Positions 61,065-64,000 of a stretch of 64,000 nucleotides of DNA are shown here, piece after piece; positions within the stretch are counted from its first letter, which is position 1; each line of letters begins with the position of its first letter. The translations under genes and the position numbers were made by a program. The stretch is from an uncultured Aquimarina sp. (lineage in GTDB: Bacteria > Bacteroidota > Bacteroidia > Flavobacteriales > Flavobacteriaceae), in contig CANMWA010000014.1 in NCBI GenBank assembly GCA_947501475.1, positions 85,746 to 149,745 on the forward strand, in the 5' to 3' direction. A model generated the notes under the pieces. The model saw nothing but the letters and a program-made list of their open reading frames with translations, was not told the origin of the DNA and ran no database searches.

Positions 61065-62588
61065 ATGAGTATCTCTCAAGCATCTCCCAAAAGTAAAAGA
61101 GAAAAACCTAACTTTAAAGATCAATACGATAATTATATTGGTGGTCAATGGACCAAACCAATAAAAGGAGAGTATTTTGACAATATCTCACCCGTAGACG
61201 GAACAAGCTTTACCAAGATTGCCAGATCTACAACTGAAGATATTGAATTAGCAATAGATGCTGCATGGAAAGCTGCACCAGAGTGGAATAATTCTTCGGC
61301 AACATTTCGTAGTAACTGTCTATTAAAAATTGCAACTGTAATCGAAGAAAACCTAGAAACTCTAGCACGCGCAGAGACCTGGGACAATGGAAAAGCTCTT
61401 CGCGAAACGCTAGCTGCTGATCTTCCTCTTGCGATTGATCATTTTAGATACTTTGCAGGTGTGATTCGAGCAGAAGAAGGTTCTGTGAGTGAAATCGACT
61501 CAAGTACCGTATCCTTGAATTTACAAGAACCTCTAGGTGTTGTTGGACAAATCATACCGTGGAATTTTCCTATCCTTATGGCAACATGGAAAATAGCTCC
61601 TGCATTAGCTGCCGGAAATTGCGTAGTTTTAAAACCTGCAGAACAAACTCCTGTTGGGATAATGATTTTGATGGAACTTATAGAAGGTATTCTACCCTCT
61701 GGAGTACTTAATGTAGTCAATGGTTTTGGAGCCGAAGCTGGTAAACCTTTAGCATCAAGTCCTAGAATCAATAAAATTGCATTTACAGGCGAAACAACTA
61801 CAGGGCAACTAATTATGCAATATGCCTCAAAAAATATTACTCCTGTTACTCTAGAACTAGGAGGAAAATCACCAAATATTTTCTTCGAGAGTATTATGGA
61901 TGCTGATGATGAGTTTTTTGATAAAGCTATAGAAGGCGCAGTTATGTTTGCATTAAATCAAGGTGAAGTATGTACCTGTCCATCAAGAATCTTGATACAA
62001 GAAAGTATTTATGATGATTTTATAAAAAGAGTTATCGAACGTACAGAAGCTATAAAACTTGGACATCCATTAGATCCAGAAACTATGATGGGGGCCCAGG
62101 CATCTAATGATCAATTTGAGAAAGTATTAAATTATATCAATATTGGAAAAGAAGAAGGTTGTGAAGTACTAACAGGAGGTAAAGAAGCTTATATTGAAGG
62201 TTTAGAAAATGGATATTATGTTGAGCCTACATTATTAAAAGGAAATAACAAAATGCGAGTTTTTCAGGAAGAAATATTTGGACCTGTAGCCTGTGTAACT
62301 ACATTTAAGGATGAAGCTGAAGCAATAGAAATCGCCAACGATACTCTTTATGGACTTGGAGCTGGTGTTTGGACTCGAGATACACACCAAGCTTACCAAA
62401 TCTCTAGAGCAGTACAAGCTGGCCGTGTTTGGGTAAATTGTTATCATCATTATCCAGCTCATGCGCCATTTGGTGGATATAAAAAATCTGGTATTGGTAG
62501 AGAAAACCATAAAATGATGCTAAATCATTATCGTCAAACCAAAAATATGTTGATCTCATATGATAAAAAACCAATGGGGTTCTTTTAA
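61065..62588 (+). CDS. Aldehyde dehydrogenase, ExaC/AldA type
   Basis: A 507-aa NAD-dependent aldehyde dehydrogenase. IPWNFPILMATWK near 164-176 holds the oxyanion Asn. The cofactor loop is FTGETTTG near 240-247, the general base Glu264 lies in TLELGGKSP, and the nucleophile Cys303 lies in NQGEVCTCPSR. The C-terminal FGGYKKSGIGREN is canonical. The length and the DUF779 partner 10 bases downstream match ExaC-type acetaldehyde or short-aldehyde dehydrogenases. Together with AlkB and the SDR it could feed alcohol or alkane oxidation, but the genes are not contiguous. Confidence 0.94.
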   Translation: MSISQASPKSKREKPNFKDQYDNYIGGQWTKPIKGEYFDNISPVDGTSFTKIARSTTEDIELAIDAAWKAAPEWNNSSATFRSNCLLKIATVIEENLETLARAETWDNGKALRETLAADLPLAIDHFRYFAGVIRAEEGSVSEIDSSTVSLNLQEPLGVVGQIIPWNFPILMATWKIAPALAAGNCVVLKPAEQTPVGIMILMELIEGILPSGVLNVVNGFGAEAGKPLASSPRINKIAFTGETTTGQLIMQYASKNITPVTLELGGKSPNIFFESIMDADDEFFDKAIEGAVMFALNQGEVCTCPSRILIQESIYDDFIKRVIERTEAIKLGHPLDPETMMGAQASNDQFEKVLNYINIGKEEGCEVLTGGKEAYIEGLENGYYVEPTLLKGNNKMRVFQEEIFGPVACVTTFKDEAEAIEIANDTLYGLGAGVWTRDTHQAYQISRAVQAGRVWVNCYHHYPAHAPFGGYKKSGIGRENHKMMLNHYRQTKNMLISYDKKPMGFF

Positions 62589-62598
62589 AAACTAAATA

Positions 62599-62979
62599 AT
62601 GATACAAAGGGTTAAAGTAACAGATGCAGCTATTGCTGTAATTGATACCCTAAAAAAAGAGCACGGGGAGTTGATGTTTCATCAAAGCGGTGGATGCTGC
62701 GATGGCTCCTCCCCGATGTGCTTTGAAAAGGGTGAATTAATGATTAATGAAACCGATGTTTGGTTAGGTAACATTCATGGTTGTGATTTTTATATGTCTA
62801 GTGATCAATTTGAATATTGGAAACACACACAGCTTACCGTAGACATGGTAAAAGGTCGTGGTGCAAGCTTTTCTTTAGAAATTCCTCTTGGAGTGCGATT
62901 TGTTATTAAATCAAGAATATATAATGATCATGAGAGAAACGAACTGAGTCCTATATTTAAAGGAGAGAATGTGCAATAA
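62599..62979 (+). CDS. DUF779 domain protein
   Basis: A 126-aa protein of the DUF779 family, recognised by FHQSGGCCDGSSPMCF near 27-42 and LEIPLGVRFVIKS near 95-107. The family nearly always sits next to ExaC/AldA-type aldehyde dehydrogenase, as here, 10 bases downstream of it. The Cys-rich loop may bind metal. Its biochemical role is unknown. Confidence 0.92.
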   Translation: MIQRVKVTDAAIAVIDTLKKEHGELMFHQSGGCCDGSSPMCFEKGELMINETDVWLGNIHGCDFYMSSDQFEYWKHTQLTVDMVKGRGASFSLEIPLGVRFVIKSRIYNDHERNELSPIFKGENVQ

Positions 62980-62985
62980 TTAAAA

Positions 62986-63645
62986 CTAACGAATCGTAGG
63001 CACCCCAATCAAAATCCATATCTTCTTATCGGGATCATTTTTCCATTCGCCAAAGTTTTTAATTTCTTTTTGAATTGAAAACCCAGCTTCAAGCAATTCG
63101 GTTTTTACATAATTCATTGATAATGTATGGGCATCGATTTGTTCTGCTCTTGTCTTATTAAGCAAATGGCTTTTAAACTTTTCTATAATCACAACGCTCC
63201 CATCTGGTTTTAGAGAGTTTTTAATATGTGCCAAAACTTTCATATACTGCTCAATTTCATGATAAGTATCCATAACAATTACAACATCTAATAGATCATA
63301 TGGTAATTTGGGGTTATCATAATCCCCTAATATTGTTTTGACATTATTTAATTTTCTCTTTTTTAAGTGCTCATCCAATTGATCAAGTCTATCTTTTCTA
63401 ACATCTACCGCATATACTTTTCCTTCTCTTCCAACTTGTTTTGACATATGAATAGTTAAATACCCTTCATGACACCCTAAATCAGCAACAACATCACCTT
63501 TGGCAATTTCTGCCAATTCAAATATTTTTTCGACATTCATCCAAGTATCTCTTTTCGCCCAATCATTTTCTTTGTATTGAGCCTTACATACTCCAAGAAT
63601 AAAAATAATAGTCAGAAAGAGTAATTTCTTGATTTGTAATATCAT
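62986..63645 (-). CDS. Class I SAM-dependent methyltransferase with N-terminal signal peptide
   Basis: A 219-aa protein. Residues 1-22 look like a Sec signal (KKLLFLTIIFILGVCKAQ), then the methyltransferase core: motif I VADLGCHEGYLTIHM near 52-66, motif II VYAVDVRKD, DYDNPKLPYDLLDVVIVMD and YHEIEQY. SAM-binding Asp and Gly residues are present. Export of a SAM-dependent enzyme is odd, as SAM is cytosolic. A Cys at position 20 (GVCKAQ) could instead make it a lipoprotein with a weak lipobox. Convergent with the DUF779 gene. The substrate is not visible. Confidence 0.82.
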   Translation of the reverse strand: MILQIKKLLFLTIIFILGVCKAQYKENDWAKRDTWMNVEKIFELAEIAKGDVVADLGCHEGYLTIHMSKQVGREGKVYAVDVRKDRLDQLDEHLKKRKLNNVKTILGDYDNPKLPYDLLDVVIVMDTYHEIEQYMKVLAHIKNSLKPDGSVVIIEKFKSHLLNKTRAEQIDAHTLSMNYVKTELLEAGFSIQKEIKNFGEWKNDPDKKIWILIGVPTIR

Positions 63646-63849
63646 AATCTCTCTTTTTAATGAATACAGTTATTCAAAATACTTTATAATCAAATTATAA
63701 ATATCTGTTTTATGAAAAGTTTGTGTTTTTTGGCTGAAAAAATAAAGAATTAAACACTCTACTATAATTAAAACCCCCTTCTATACCTCCTATTTATGTA
63801 TGAAATATGTTAATAATTGTTAAAATAGTACCTTTTTATACATAGTACT

Positions 63850-63874
63850 GTAACGAATTTGATTTTCTGACGTC
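63850..63874 (+). promoter_or_regulatory. ECF-type promoter (GTAAC, 16 bases, CGTC)
   Basis: GTAAC at 63850-63854 and CGTC at 63871-63874, with a 16-base spacer, the classic -35/-10 arrangement of envelope-stress ECF sigma factors. The ATG of a 28-codon ORF follows at 63909. Confidence 0.5.
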
Positions 63875-63908
63875 TAGTAAGTATATAACAATCAAAAAAC
63901 ATAAAATC

Positions 63909-63995
63909 ATGAGAACATTAGATAGTAATCAAATCAGTAAAAAATTAGCAACTACAAAAGGATATATCTGGAATTCTAAAAGACGATACAGATAA
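63909..63995 (+). CDS. 28-aa basic peptide ORF
   Basis: A complete 28-codon ORF (ATG to TAA) that begins MRTLDSNQISKKLAT and ends in a basic aromatic tail WNSKRRYR. It has no hydrophobic segment. It is placed 35 bases after an ECF-type promoter. I do not recognise it; it may be a translated small protein or the leader peptide of a gene beyond the window edge. Confidence 0.35.
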   Translation: MRTLDSNQISKKLATTKGYIWNSKRRYR

Positions 63996-64000
63996 TTGCA

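Noticed and set aside
1..64000. tRNA, rRNA, CRISPR, IS element or prophage
   Set aside because: I looked for cloverleaf-like GC-rich segments, regular short repeats, transposase or integrase motifs and phage genes, and saw none I could support.

Overview
The window is AT-rich DNA from a marine-type member of the Flavobacteriaceae (Bacteroidota). The evidence is the low GC content, the TAnnTTTG-type -7 promoter boxes, three secreted proteins with C-terminal type IX secretion (Por) sorting domains, many SPII lipoproteins with short Cys-Ser/Asn/Asp starts, a FecI/FecR-type sigma/anti-sigma pair, DUF5777 and DUF2490 barrels, and a membrane-anchored LytTR regulator. An Aquimarina-like genome is my best guess, by inference only. 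I see no rRNA, tRNA, CRISPR array, intact insertion sequence or prophage.

Region by region. 1-4780: a FecI-like sigma factor, a 53-aa FecR-like ORF, the start of a FecR-like anti-sigma factor, an outer-membrane barrel and two alpha/beta-hydrolase lipoproteins, with three near-identical copies of a 34-bp bipartite promoter-like element. 4970-12531: a 7TMR-DISM histidine kinase, an FAD oxidoreductase paired with an unrecognised protein, and a secreted multidomain esterase. 12804-19481: a helicase-like RecA1 domain, ThiE, a Crp/Fnr regulator with a fatty-acid desaturase, a membrane AraC regulator with a DJ-1/PfpI protein, and a membrane CBS protein coupled to an L,D-transpeptidase-like protein. 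19757-20542: an ungapped tandem duplication giving two identical cold-shock proteins. 20876-26950: a sensor protein that stops after the phospho-acceptor domain, a beta-helix lipoprotein, a DMT transporter, a remnant of an S9 peptidase and a universal stress protein.

27375-39047 is one co-directional block: ECF sigma factor, membrane TPR protein (putative anti-sigma factor), secreted subtilase, TPR-CHAT protease-like protein, then a DUF2490 barrel, a P-loop protein, a small membrane protein, an HTTM-DCC1 fusion and a degenerate ABC exporter. It looks like a regulated envelope protease module next to an unexplained membrane redox/transport module.

39165-48733 is the most striking region. A Cache-LytTR membrane regulator (41491-42594) sits among three promoters of the same architecture: tandem T6CC repeats about 20 bp apart, then a TTATTTGC box, then a start codon 26-30 nt further on. 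They lead into (a) a leftward operon of a 31-aa membrane peptide, an OB-fold protein, a YceI protein and a DUF5777 barrel; (b) three tandem collagen-like lipoproteins; and (c) a rightward operon of a COG4315-type lipoprotein, a c-type haem lipoprotein and a second OB-fold/YceI/DUF5777 set. I infer one envelope regulon controlled by the LytTR protein.

48755-64000 is more ordinary: a hotdog-fold protein, AlkB with a TetR regulator, a small HTH protein, an S41 peptidase with TPRs, an AraC regulator divergent from two secreted proteins, a large T9SS M14 carboxypeptidase, an SDR, an ExaC-type aldehyde dehydrogenase with its DUF779 partner, a methyltransferase carrying a signal peptide, and a 28-codon ORF behind an ECF-type promoter.
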